Assembly: GCF_900129455.1 (NCBI RefSeq)
Contig: NZ_FQVU01000003.1
Coordinates: 310,001-374,000, forward strand
DNA: 64,000 nt
Direction: 5' to 3'
From: Jatrophihabitans endophyticus
GTDB taxonomy: Bacteria > Actinomycetota > Actinomycetes > Mycobacteriales > Jatrophihabitantaceae
Position numbers and translations under genes: made by a program. Each line of letters begins with the position of its first letter. Position 1 is the first letter of the stretch. Shown piece after piece: positions 26,541 to 34,218 of this stretch. The notes beneath the pieces were generated by a model. It was not told the origin of the DNA. It searched no databases and was given only the letters and a program-made list of their open reading frames with translations.

Positions 26541-27398
26541 GTGACCGGTGCCGACGCCCCCTCCGAGCTCGGGCCGGGCCTCGGCCGCATCGAACTGCTC
26601 GCCGACGCCGACCGGCCGGGGGGCTGGCTGCTGACCGTCGACCGCATCCGGCAGTCCTACGTCGACCTGGACGACCCCGGCTACCTGGACTTCGAGTACG
26701 TGCAGGCCTTCGCCGACGTGCTCGACGCGCTGCCGCCCGGGCCCCTCGCGGTCACGCACGTCGGGGGCGGTGCCTGCACCCTGGCCCGCTACGTCGCGCA
26801 CACGCGAGCGGGCTCCTCGCAGATCGTCCTGGAGCCCGACGCCATCCTCACCGAGCAGGTGCGTGCCCGCCTGCCGTTCGCCCGCGGCACCCGGGTGCGG
26901 ATCCGGCCGGTGGACGGCCGGCGCGGCGTGGCCGCGCTGCGCGACGGCAGCGCCGACGTCGTCGTGCTCGACGCCTTCCACGGCGGCCGGGTCCCCGGCG
27001 AGCTCACGAGCCGCGAGTTCGTCACCGACGTCGCGCGGGTCCTGCGCCCGGCCGGCGTGCTGCTCGTGAACGTGGCCGACGGCCCGCCGGTGCGCTACTG
27101 CCGGCGGCTCGCCGCGACGCTCGCCACCGCGCTGCCCGAGGTGCTGGCGGTGGCCGACCCGTCGGTGCTCAAAGGGCGGCGCTTCGGCAACGTGGTGCTC
27201 GCCGCGTCGCGCGCCGCGCTGCCCGTCGACGACGTCCGCCGCGCCGCGGCCCGGGCGGCGTTCCCGCGCACCGTGCACGCCGGGACGTCGCTCGCCGCGT
27301 TCGCCGGCGGTGCGACGGTGCTGACCGACGCCGACCCGATGCGCTCGCCACAGCCACCCGACGCGCTGTGGCGCGTCGGGGAGTGGGACGGTGACTGA
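26541..27398 (+). CDS. Spermidine synthase-like methyltransferase-fold protein
   Basis: This is a 285-aa protein with the aminopropyltransferase-like Rossmann fold found in orphan spermidine synthase homologues of actinobacteria. SYVDLDDPGYLDFEYVQ precedes the nucleotide-binding strand VTHVGGGACTLARYV. ADVVVLDAFHGGRVPGELTS matches the active-site strand where true spermidine synthases have the key Asp. Without the full substrate-binding motifs, polyamine synthesis cannot be claimed. It heads a plus-strand group with a second methyltransferase (next codon after its stop), an Rv2175c-like protein and the lycopene cyclase genes. It is divergent from pknL. Its substrate is unknown. Confidence 0.7.
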   Translation: MTGADAPSELGPGLGRIELLADADRPGGWLLTVDRIRQSYVDLDDPGYLDFEYVQAFADVLDALPPGPLAVTHVGGGACTLARYVAHTRAGSSQIVLEPDAILTEQVRARLPFARGTRVRIRPVDGRRGVAALRDGSADVVVLDAFHGGRVPGELTSREFVTDVARVLRPAGVLLVNVADGPPVRYCRRLAATLATALPEVLAVADPSVLKGRRFGNVVLAASRAALPVDDVRRAAARAAFPRTVHAGTSLAAFAGGATVLTDADPMRSPQPPDALWRVGEWDGD

Positions 27399-28184
27399 AT
27401 GGTCGACCCCGCATCCGGCTCCGACCGGGACCTGCACGAGCAGCGCGACCGCGCCGTGTCCTTCGGCTCGGTGGCGCAGCTCTACGACCGCGCGCGCCCG
27501 ACCTACCCCGACGCGCTCGTGCGCGACCTGCTCACCGGCGATCCCCGTGACGTGCTCGACGTCGGCTGCGGCACCGGCCGGGCCGCGCTGCTGTTCGCGG
27601 GCCCGGGACGCACCGTCCTCGGTGTGGAGCCCGACGCCGCCATGGCCGACGTCGCGCGCGGGCACGGCCTCGTGGTGGAGGTGGCGGGCTTCGAGGAGTG
27701 GGACGACGGCGGCCGGCGCTTCGACCTGCTGGTCAGCGGCCAGGCGTGGCACTGGGTCGACCCGGAGGCCGGCGCGGCCAAGGCCAGGACCGTCCTGCGC
27801 CCCGGCGGGCGGGTCGGCCTGTTCTGGAACATGGACACCATGACCGGCGACGACCGCGCCGCCCTGGACGCCGCCTACGAGACGGTCGCGCCGCAGCTCA
27901 TGCACCGCAACCGGTCCTACGGCGGCAAGCGCGCGCCCCGGGAGCCGGTGCTCGCGGCGCTCGCCGGCGCCGGCTTCGCCGAGGTCGCGCAGCGCGAGTA
28001 CTCGTGGCAGCGGCACTACGCGGCCGAGGACTACGTCCAGCTCGTGCAGACCTTCAGCGACCACAATCTGCTGCCGCCGCCGGAGCGCGAGGCGCTGCTG
28101 GCCGCCGTGGGTGACGCCGTGACCTCGATGGGCGGCCTCGACATCACCTACGAATGCCAGCTGATCACCGCTCTGGCACCCTGA
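27399..28184 (+). CDS. Class I SAM-dependent methyltransferase
   Basis: This is a 261-aa methyltransferase of the Methyltransf_11/25 type. Motif I is DVLDVGCGTGRAALLF near residue 50, the acidic motif II is VLGVEPDAAM, and WHWVDPEAG and RPGGRVGLFWN follow. The N-terminal RAVSFGSVAQLYDRARPTYP is typical of a subfamily acting on small molecules of unknown identity. The ATG is directly adjacent to the stop of the previous gene (TGAATG), indicating coupled translation. It contributes to the operon that leads to carotenoid cyclase genes, but nothing in the sequence ties it to carotenoids. The substrate cannot be predicted. Confidence 0.75.
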   Translation: MVDPASGSDRDLHEQRDRAVSFGSVAQLYDRARPTYPDALVRDLLTGDPRDVLDVGCGTGRAALLFAGPGRTVLGVEPDAAMADVARGHGLVVEVAGFEEWDDGGRRFDLLVSGQAWHWVDPEAGAAKARTVLRPGGRVGLFWNMDTMTGDDRAALDAAYETVAPQLMHRNRSYGGKRAPREPVLAALAGAGFAEVAQREYSWQRHYAAEDYVQLVQTFSDHNLLPPPEREALLAAVGDAVTSMGGLDITYECQLITALAP

Positions 28185-28189
28185 TCGGC

Positions 28190-28516
28190 ATGGAGCTGCT
28201 GCCGTTCCCGGTCGTCGCCGACACGCTGGGCGTGCCGGTCACCCGGGTGCACCAGTACGTCCGCGACGGCCAGCTCGTGGCGACGCGCGACGACGCCGGG
28301 GTCCGCGGCGTGCCCGCCCAGCTGCTGCAGGACGGCGCGATCGTGAAGTCGCTCCCCGGGGTGGTCACGCTGCTGCGCGACGCCCGCTTCAGCGACGACG
28401 AGATCGCCGAGTGGCTCCACCGCGTCGACGACACGCTGCCCGGTTCGCCGATCGAGGCGTTGCGCGCGAACCGCGGTTCGGAGGTCAAGCGCCGCGCCCA
28501 GGTCGCGGGCTACTGA
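28190..28516 (+). CDS. Rv2175c-like DNA-binding protein
   Basis: This is a 108-aa winged-helix-type protein. Residues 5-60 contain the helix-turn-helix VADTLGVPVTRVHQYVRDG and a conserved VPAQLLQDGAIVKSLPG strand. The C-terminal part ends VKRRAQVAGY, matching Rv2175c, a DNA-binding substrate of PknL. I chose the ATG at 28190, five bases after the upstream stop, which suits reinitiation. An ATG at 28154 would add 12 residues, including a Thr at position 9. Rv2175c is phosphorylated by PknL at Thr9 of its N-terminal tail, so the longer form deserves attention, although it overlaps the methyltransferase gene by 31 bases. pknL lies about 1.7 kb away on the opposite strand. Confidence 0.75.
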   Translation: MELLPFPVVADTLGVPVTRVHQYVRDGQLVATRDDAGVRGVPAQLLQDGAIVKSLPGVVTLLRDARFSDDEIAEWLHRVDDTLPGSPIEALRANRGSEVKRRAQVAGY

Positions 28517-28531
28517 GCCGCGGGACGCGCG

Positions 28532-28873
28532 GTGCACCTCGCCTACGTCTTGATCCTCGCCGGGTGCGTGATCGGGACGTTGCCCCTGGAGTTCGTGCTC
28601 CGCACCGGCGTGTACGCGCGCTGGCGCCGGTTGCTGGTCGCGATCGTGCCCGTCGTCGTGGTGTTCGGGACGTGGGACGTGCTGGCGATCCGCGCCCGGT
28701 GGTGGCACTACGACCCGGCCATGATCACCGGGGTGACGCTGCCGGGCCGGCTGCCGCTGGAGGAGCTGCTGTTCTTCCTGGTGATCCCGGCGTGCTCGGT
28801 GCTCACGCTGGAGGCGGTCCGTGCCCGCCGGCCGCACTGGTCGATCGGCGACGAGTCCGGCGCATCGGCATGA
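28532..28873 (+). CDS. crtYc: Lycopene cyclase subunit CrtYc
   Basis: This is a small integral membrane protein of 113 aa with three predicted helices, forming one half of a heterodimeric lycopene cyclase. The family motif GRLPLEELLFFLVIP lies near residues 71-85, with the conserved Glu pair thought to act in cyclisation. WHYDPAMITG marks the loop before it. The GTG at 28532 follows the Rv2175c-like gene by 15 bp, and the stop overlaps crtYd as ATGA. Whether beta or epsilon rings are formed cannot be decided from the sequence. Phytoene synthase and desaturase genes converge from the other side. No geranylgeranyl diphosphate synthase gene lies in the window. Confidence 0.85.
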   Translation: MHLAYVLILAGCVIGTLPLEFVLRTGVYARWRRLLVAIVPVVVVFGTWDVLAIRARWWHYDPAMITGVTLPGRLPLEELLFFLVIPACSVLTLEAVRARRPHWSIGDESGASA

Positions 28874-29205
28874 CCTACACGCTCACCGCCGTGCTGGGCG
28901 TGCTCGCCGCCCTCGTCGTCGACCGGTACGTGACCCGGCGCCGGCTCGTGACCCGACGCTCGTTCTGGCTCGCGTACGCGATCGTGCTGTTCTTCCAGCT
29001 GGTCGTGAACGGATTGCTCACGGGCCTCGAGATCGTGCGTTACGACCCGGCGCGCATCGTCGGCCTGCGGATCGCGTTCGCGCCGGTCGAGGACCTGCTC
29101 TTCGGCTTCGCGATGGTGCTGCTGACGCTCACGACCTGGGTGTGGGCGGGTTCGGCTCGGGCACCGAGTGCCGACGGGCACGCAGCGCGCCGCGCAGGCC
29201 GCTGA
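28870..29205 (+). CDS. crtYd: Lycopene cyclase subunit CrtYd
   Basis: This is the second half of the heterodimeric lycopene cyclase, 111 aa with three predicted membrane helices. It contains LVVNGLLTGLEIVRYDPARIVGLR and FAPVEDLLFGFAMVLLTLT (quoted as conserved blocks), the counterpart of the PxEE region of CrtYc. Translation is coupled to crtYc by an ATGA overlap. The final 25 codons overlap the 3' end of crtB on the opposite strand by 77 bp, so the hydrophilic tail GSARAPSADGHAARRAGR is encoded antisense to crtB. The overlapping tail is not needed for the cyclase fold and may be a recent extension. Confidence 0.82.
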   Translation: MTYTLTAVLGVLAALVVDRYVTRRRLVTRRSFWLAYAIVLFFQLVVNGLLTGLEIVRYDPARIVGLRIAFAPVEDLLFGFAMVLLTLTTWVWAGSARAPSADGHAARRAGR

Positions 29206-30112
29206 GGCCGACGGCCGCACGCCGGCCGGCGCCGACATGGGCGCGACGGCGGAACACGTCGTAGTCGTTGTGCTCGATCTCGTCGAGGATCTCGCCGTAG
29301 AGCGTCGTCGCGGCCTGCAGGCAGTCGCGCGACGTCGGGTGGACGAGCGCGAGGCCGGGTCGGGCCTTCGCGTACAACCCGCGGGCCCGTTCGATCTCCC
29401 ACGCGAGCAGGCTGCGGATCGCCTCGTCGACGACGCCGCGCCGCAGCCGCTCGAGGTCCACGCCGAACTGGTCGAGCGACTCCTGCGGCAGGTAGACGCG
29501 GCCACGGCGCAGGTCCTCCCCGACGTCGCGGACGAAGTTGGTCAGCTGGAAGGCGGTGCCCAGCGCGATGGCGTGCGACTCGAGGACGTCCCAGCGCACG
29601 GCGTCGTCGCGGCGGCCGAGGACGGGCAGCATCTGCAGCCCGATCACCGCCGCCGAGCCCCACATGTACTGCTCGAGCTCGGCGTACGTCGCGTACGACG
29701 TCACGTCGAGGTCCCACCGCATCGCCTCGACGAAGTCGACGAAGTAGCTCGTGGGGATGTCGAAGCGCGTGACGGTGTCGAGCACGGCCCGCGAGACCGG
29801 GTCGCTGGTGGCGCCCCAGTCGAGGTCGGCCAGGAACTCGCCGCACCACGCCTGCAGCCGCTCGCCGCGCTCGGCGACCGGCACGGCGGTGTCGTCGACG
29901 ATGTCGTCGGCGCGACGGGCGAAGCCGTAGAGCGCGTGCACGAACGGTCGTTTCGCCGGCGGCAGCAGTGCGGTGGCGAGGAAGTAGGTCTTGCCGTGCG
30001 CGGCGTTGATGGCGCGGCAGCGCAGGTAGCTCTCGCGCAGCGCCGCACCCTCGATGCCGGCGGCGTCGAGCTCACGCCGGGCGATCGGGTGCCGGGGGTC
30101 GACCGTGCTCAC
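29129..30112 (-). CDS. crtB: Phytoene synthase
   Basis: This enzyme condenses two geranylgeranyl diphosphates to phytoene, the first committed carotenoid step. The 327-aa protein has the first Asp-rich motif DDIVDD near residue 60 and the second as DVGEDLRRGRVYLP, where DxxxD binds the diphosphate through magnesium. RCRAINAAHGKTYFLAT near the N-terminus is typical. The GTG start at 30112 overlaps the crtI stop as GTGA, so crtI and crtB are one operon. The C-terminal 25 residues, Arg/Pro-rich, overlap crtYd on the other strand. No crtE gene is visible, so the precursor must come from elsewhere in the genome. Confidence 0.9.
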   Translation of the reverse strand: MSTVDPRHPIARRELDAAGIEGAALRESYLRCRAINAAHGKTYFLATALLPPAKRPFVHALYGFARRADDIVDDTAVPVAERGERLQAWCGEFLADLDWGATSDPVSRAVLDTVTRFDIPTSYFVDFVEAMRWDLDVTSYATYAELEQYMWGSAAVIGLQMLPVLGRRDDAVRWDVLESHAIALGTAFQLTNFVRDVGEDLRRGRVYLPQESLDQFGVDLERLRRGVVDEAIRSLLAWEIERARGLYAKARPGLALVHPTSRDCLQAATTLYGEILDEIEHNDYDVFRRRAHVGAGRRAAVGLSGLRGALRARRHSVPEPNPPTPRS

Positions 30113-31602
30113 CGGTCCATCTTCGTGCCCGTGACGCGTTCGGCGGCGAGGCGCCCCGAGACGAGCACCATCGGGACGCCGACGCCGGGCTGCGTGTTCG
30201 ACCCGCAGAAGACGAGGCCGTCGATCCGCCGGTCGAGGGTGGGGGCACGGAACGGCCCGGTCTGCCCGAACGTGTGCGCGGCGGCGAAGGGCGCGCCCAT
30301 CGTCATGCCCTGGGCCCGCCAGTCGGCGGGGGTGGTGAGGTGCTCGACCTCGATCGCGCCGCCGAATCCGGTGTACCCGCGCCGTTCCAGCGTCGCGACC
30401 ATGTGGTCGCGGTACCGCTCGCGCTCGCCGGTCCAGTCGACGTCGCCGGCGAGGTTGGGGGCGGGGAAGAGGACGTAGTGCGTGTGCCGGCCGGCGGGGG
30501 CGAGCGCGGGGTCGGTGTGCGACGGGCTGGTCACGAGGAACGACGGGTCGCTCATCACCCGGCCGCGGTCGATGATCTCGGTGAACGTGTCGTCCCACGA
30601 CCGGCCGAAGTCGATGGTGTGGTGCGCGGCGTCCGGGTGCGAGAACGTCGACCCGGTGTGCAGGACGACCGCCGACGGCGAGTAGCGCAGCCGGCGCAGC
30701 CGCCGGGGCGCGCTGCCCGGTGGCAGCAGCTCGGCGTACGCGCTCGGCAGGTCGGCGTTGACGAGGACGACGTCGGCGGCGATGCGCTCGCCGTCGGCGG
30801 TGATCACGCCGCGCGCGCGGCCGGCGCGGACGTCCACGCGAGTCACCGTGGTGCCGTAGCGGAACTCGACGCCGTGGTCCTCGGCGGCGGCCGCCATCGC
30901 GCGGGGGACGGCGTGCATGCCGCCCGCGGGGAAGTGGACGCCACGCACGCAGTCCATGTACGTGATCACGGCGTAGATGGCGAGCGCCCGGGACGGGGCC
31001 AACCCCGCGTACATGGCCTGGAAGGAGAACAGCCGGCGCAGCCGGTCGTCCGCGACGTACCGCGCCACCAGGTGGTCGAGCCGCCCGAAGCCGCCCATCG
31101 CCGCCAACCGGGCGAGCGGCGTCCCGACGAGCTGCAGCGGCGAGTCCAGGTTGCGGGCGATGAAGTGCGGCATCTCGATGCGGTACAGCTCGTGCAGGAA
31201 CGCGACGAAGCGGCGGTACCCGTCGGCGTCCCGGGCCCCGAAAGTCGTGGCGATCCCGTCGGCCATGGCGTCGGTGTCGCTGCGGACGTCGATCGAGCTG
31301 CCGTCGGCGAAGCGTGCCCGGTACGCCGGGTCGAGGCGGTGCAGCGTGAGCCGGTCGGCCATCGACTCGCCGACCGCCGCGAACGCCTCCGCCAGCAGTT
31401 CGGGCATGGTCAGGACGGTCGGGCCGGTGTCGAAGCGGTAGCCGCGATCGGCGATCAGCCCGCAGCGCCCGCCCGGCACCGCCTCCCGCTCGACGACGGT
31501 GACCCGCCGACCCGAGCCGGCCAGGTGCAGCGCGGCGGCGAGCCCGCCCAGGCCCGCGCCCACGATCACCACGTGGTCGGTGGGGCCGGGGACGGTGCGC
31601 AC
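30109..31602 (-). CDS. crtI: Phytoene desaturase
   Basis: This is a CrtI-type FAD-dependent desaturase of 497 aa that converts phytoene stepwise to lycopene. The dinucleotide-binding motif VIVGAGLGGLAAALHLAGSG opens the protein. GGMHAVPRAMA lies in the middle and GLVFCGSNTQPGVGVPMV, the C-terminal FAD-binding motif of the family, near the end. The GTG at 31602 is preferred because it sits seven bases after a -10 TAGCGT and 13 residues before the FAD motif. Product length (neurosporene versus lycopene) cannot be read from sequence. The presence of crtYc and crtYd supports lycopene. The divergent neighbour is metF. Confidence 0.9.
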   Translation of the reverse strand: MRTVPGPTDHVVIVGAGLGGLAAALHLAGSGRRVTVVEREAVPGGRCGLIADRGYRFDTGPTVLTMPELLAEAFAAVGESMADRLTLHRLDPAYRARFADGSSIDVRSDTDAMADGIATTFGARDADGYRRFVAFLHELYRIEMPHFIARNLDSPLQLVGTPLARLAAMGGFGRLDHLVARYVADDRLRRLFSFQAMYAGLAPSRALAIYAVITYMDCVRGVHFPAGGMHAVPRAMAAAAEDHGVEFRYGTTVTRVDVRAGRARGVITADGERIAADVVLVNADLPSAYAELLPPGSAPRRLRRLRYSPSAVVLHTGSTFSHPDAAHHTIDFGRSWDDTFTEIIDRGRVMSDPSFLVTSPSHTDPALAPAGRHTHYVLFPAPNLAGDVDWTGERERYRDHMVATLERRGYTGFGGAIEVEHLTTPADWRAQGMTMGAPFAAAHTFGQTGPFRAPTLDRRIDGLVFCGSNTQPGVGVPMVLVSGRLAAERVTGTKMDR

Positions 31603-31609
31603 GACGAGA

Positions 31610-31637
31610 ACGCTAATCGGCGGTGTCGTGGTGTCAC
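31610..31637 (-). promoter_or_regulatory. Promoter for crtI-crtB (-35 GTGACA, 16 bp, -10 TAGCGT)
   Basis: On the minus strand GTGACA (31637-31632) and TAGCGT (31615-31610) are 16 bp apart, and the GTG start follows seven bases after the -10. A leaderless transcript is expected. Confidence 0.6.
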
Positions 31638-31698
31638 TGCGGGAGGGCCGCCACGGGGCCGCGCGCCGCGGCACCGCGAGCCCCCGGAGGCGCCTCAC

Positions 31699-31704
31699 TA
31701 GGCT
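31699..31704 (+). promoter_or_regulatory. -10 element (TAGGCT) of a leaderless promoter for metF
   Basis: TAGGCT ends six bases before the ATG at 31711. The start lacks a Shine-Dalgarno sequence. Confidence 0.6.
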
Positions 31705-31710
31705 GGCGCC

Positions 31711-32595
31711 ATGCCCCGTACCGTGCGCGAAGCCCTCGCCGAGTCCGGCCCGACGTTCTCGTTCGAGTTCTTCCCGCCGAAGTCCGAGGACGAGGAGGTC
31801 CTGCTCTGGAAGACGATCCGCGAACTCGAGCCGCTGCGCCCGTCCTACGTGTCGGTGACCTACGGCGCGGGTGGCTCGACGCGCGAGCACACCATCGAGA
31901 TCACCGAGCAGATCGCCACCGACACCACGCTCATGCCGGTGGCCCACCTGACCGCCGTCGGGCACTCGGTCGCCGAGCTGCGGGGCATCGCCGGCAACCT
32001 GGCCGCGGCCGGCGTCATCAACGTGCTCGCGCTGCGCGGTGACCCGCCGGGCGATCCCGAGGGGGAATGGGTCAAGCACCCCGAAGGCCTGGAGTACGCG
32101 GCGGAGCTCGTGACGCTGCTGCGCGCCCACGGCGACTTCTGCGTCGGTGCCGCCGCGTTCCCCAACGGCCACCCGCGCTCGCCGTCCGTCGACTCGGACA
32201 CCGAGCAGCTCGTCGCCAAGTTCCGGGCCGGGGCCGAGTACGCGGTCACCAACATGTTCTTCGTCGTCGACGACTACCTGCGCCTGCGCGACCGCGTCGC
32301 GGCCACCGGGTGCGACGCGCCGATCATCGCGGGGCTGATGCCGATCACGAACTTCGGGCTGATCCGCCGCTCCGAGCAGCTCACCGGTGCCCCGTTCCCG
32401 GAGCAGCTGGGCAAGCGGTTCGCCGCGGTGTCGCACGACCCGAAGTCCGTACGGGCCATGGGCATCTACGAGACGTCCAAGCTCGCCGAGCGGCTGCTCG
32501 AGGAGGGCGTGCCGGGCATCCACTTCTACACGATGAACCGCTCCAAGGCGACGCGTGAGGTGTGGGCCAACCTGGCGCTGGGGGCGCGGGTCTAG
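31711..32595 (+). CDS. metF: Methylenetetrahydrofolate reductase
   Basis: This enzyme reduces 5,10-methylene-tetrahydrofolate to 5-methyl-tetrahydrofolate for methionine synthesis. The 294-aa TIM-barrel protein has FSFEFFPPK near residue 16 with the conserved Glu, VSVTYGAGGSTR, VAHLTAVG and NVLALRGDPPG for FAD binding, and PNGHPRS later. These are canonical FAD-dependent MetF motifs, unlike the divergent enzyme encoded at the matching place in mycobacteria. It is leaderless. The stop codon TAG interlocks with the stop of the convergent acetyltransferase gene in the sequence CTAG, so the two coding regions overlap by four bases at their ends. Confidence 0.92.
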   Translation: MPRTVREALAESGPTFSFEFFPPKSEDEEVLLWKTIRELEPLRPSYVSVTYGAGGSTREHTIEITEQIATDTTLMPVAHLTAVGHSVAELRGIAGNLAAAGVINVLALRGDPPGDPEGEWVKHPEGLEYAAELVTLLRAHGDFCVGAAAFPNGHPRSPSVDSDTEQLVAKFRAGAEYAVTNMFFVVDDYLRLRDRVAATGCDAPIIAGLMPITNFGLIRRSEQLTGAPFPEQLGKRFAAVSHDPKSVRAMGIYETSKLAERLLEEGVPGIHFYTMNRSKATREVWANLALGARV

Positions 32596-33170
32596 TCCGC
32601 GGTCGCCGTGGTGAGCGGCAGGGACGCGCCCAGCACGGCGAAGGGTCGGGCGTCGCCCGGGAAGAGGTAGTTGCGGGCGAGGTCGACGAAGCCGAGGCTG
32701 CGGTACATCCGGAACGCCCGGGTGTCGGAGTCCGGCGTGGACAGCAGCACGGCGCGGTGCGCGAGCGAGCCGGCCAACGAGAGCAGGACCTCGCGACCCA
32801 GCCCGGCTCCCTGGTGCTCGGGCAGCACGTGCAGCTCGGACAGCTCGAAGGCGTCGTCGAGCCACTCCGTGTTGTGCTCGCGGGCCAGCGCCCGGCGCAC
32901 GAGGTCGTGCCACCACTGGCCGGGGGCGGTCGTGTACCCGTAGGCGAAGCCCACGAGCGTGTCGTCGGGCAGCAGCGCCGCCCGGCAGGCGAAGCCCTCG
33001 TGCGCGACGTGTTTGCGGGCGCTCACTGCCCGCTGCGCCCCCGTGTACTCGGGATAGCCCATCGCGGCGACGTAGATGGCCATCGCCTCGTCGACGCGGT
33101 CGCCGAACTGGTCACCGGTCCACGGGACGACGCGGACGCCGGTCGTCGGCTGACGCTCGGCGGATCGCAT
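32592..33170 (-). CDS. GNAT-family N-acetyltransferase
   Basis: This is a 192-aa acetyl-CoA-dependent acetyltransferase. The GNAT core is visible as ELSELHVLPEHQGAGLGREVL, where Q/RxxGxG/A binds the pyrophosphate of CoA. STPDSDTRAFRMYRSLGFVD gives the C-terminal motif B. The N-terminal 60 residues contain MAIYVAAMGYP, found in the Rv2170 group, which was reported to acetylate isocitrate dehydrogenase in M. tuberculosis. The synteny agrees, but the substrate here is not known. The ATG at 33170 fits the domain boundary better than longer in-frame options upstream. It converges on metF with overlapping stop codons. Confidence 0.75.
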   Translation of the reverse strand: MRSAERQPTTGVRVVPWTGDQFGDRVDEAMAIYVAAMGYPEYTGAQRAVSARKHVAHEGFACRAALLPDDTLVGFAYGYTTAPGQWWHDLVRRALAREHNTEWLDDAFELSELHVLPEHQGAGLGREVLLSLAGSLAHRAVLLSTPDSDTRAFRMYRSLGFVDLARNYLFPGDARPFAVLGASLPLTTATAD

Positions 33171-33303
33171 GTGACGATCGTGCCTCACGCAGGCACATTC
33201 GCGAAGCACCACCCCGGGCGCGGGCGGCCGGCCGAGTAGGACCCGCGGCGGGCGGGGAGTTCTCCACGTCGACCGCCGGCGCCGAGTGGGGTTGGGTGGA
33301 CCC

Positions 33304-33486
33304 ATGGTCCTGTCGCCCGAACGCATCGCCGCCGTTGCGCGGCCGCACCACTACTACCACCACACGCACGGCCACGGCGGCGGCTTCTTCGCCATCGTCG
33401 TCGTCGGCCTGATGCTGCTGGCGATCGCCGCCTTCGTCGGCTGGACGAAGATCGGTGCGCGACGACGGCCGCCGTTCGGGGACTGA
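33304..33486 (+). CDS. Small single-pass membrane protein (Rv2169c position)
   Basis: This is a 60-aa protein. After an N-terminal stretch with a His/Tyr-rich cluster (HHYYHHTHGHG, residues 15-25), one membrane helix spans about 28-47, followed by a basic tail. The His cluster could bind metal, but that is speculation. The ATG at 33304 has no strong ribosome site. It lies between the GNAT gene (divergent, 133-bp gap without other visible features) and cysH (convergent, 6-bp gap). A small membrane protein occupies the same place in M. tuberculosis, which is the main reason to accept this frame. The function is unknown. Confidence 0.55.
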   Translation: MVLSPERIAAVARPHHYYHHTHGHGGGFFAIVVVGLMLLAIAAFVGWTKIGARRRPPFGD

Positions 33487-33492
33487 CCGGCG

Positions 33493-34218
33493 TCAGTGGA
33501 TCCCGCACTCGATCTTGTTCGAGCCCGACCAGCGGCCGGCACGGGCGTCCTCGCCGGGCTTGATGCGCCGGGTGCAGGGCGCGCAGCCGACCGAGCCGTA
33601 ACCGTCGGACAGCAGCGGGTTGACGAGCACATTGTTGTCGGCGATGTAGCGGTCCACGTCGTCCTGCGTCCACGCCGCGATCGGGTTGAGCTTGACCATG
33701 CCGCGACCGTCGTCCCACTCGACGACCTTGGCGCCGGCGCGGGTCGTCGCCTCGTCGCGGCGCAGACCCGACGCCCAGGCCGTGTACTCCTTCAGCGTCT
33801 TGCGCAACGGCATCACCTTGCGCAGCGCGCAGCACTGGTCGGGATTGCGCTCGTAGAGCCGGGCGCCGAACGACACGTCCTGCTGCTCGACATTTTGCGC
33901 GGGTTCGATCGAACGGATCGTCACCGGCAACGTCGCCGCGACGGCGTCGCGGGTGCCGAGCGTCTCGGCGAAGTGGTAGCCGGTGTCGAGGAAGAGCACG
34001 TCGACGCCCGGGCGCACCGTGCTGGCCAGGCTCGGGACGACGGCGTCGGCCATGGACGACGCGACCGCCCAGGACGCACCGAACTGCGTGTCGGCCCAGC
34101 CCAGGATCTCCAGCGCGCTGGCGCCTTCGAGATCGTGACCGGCCCGCTCGGCGAGCGTTCTCAGCTCGTCACGGGTCATCTGCTCGGCGGAGCGCTGCTG
34201 CGGACTCAGAGCAACCAT
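33493..34218 (-). CDS. cysH: Adenylylsulfate (APS) reductase, thioredoxin-dependent
   Basis: This enzyme reduces activated sulfate to sulfite in assimilatory sulfur metabolism. The 241-aa protein has the PP-loop-like SSMADAVV and FLDTGYHFAET, then CCALRK and CAPCTRR, the two Cys pairs that hold a [4Fe-4S] cluster in APS-specific enzymes. The C-terminal KIECGIH carries the catalytic Cys. Because of the cluster motif I call it an APS reductase and not a PAPS reductase. The ATG at 34218 lies inside the end of sir, overlapping it by 13 bp, so translation is coupled. It is the last gene of the leader-sir-cysH operon. Confidence 0.9.
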   Translation of the reverse strand: MVALSPQQRSAEQMTRDELRTLAERAGHDLEGASALEILGWADTQFGASWAVASSMADAVVPSLASTVRPGVDVLFLDTGYHFAETLGTRDAVAATLPVTIRSIEPAQNVEQQDVSFGARLYERNPDQCCALRKVMPLRKTLKEYTAWASGLRRDEATTRAGAKVVEWDDGRGMVKLNPIAAWTQDDVDRYIADNNVLVNPLLSDGYGSVGCAPCTRRIKPGEDARAGRWSGSNKIECGIH

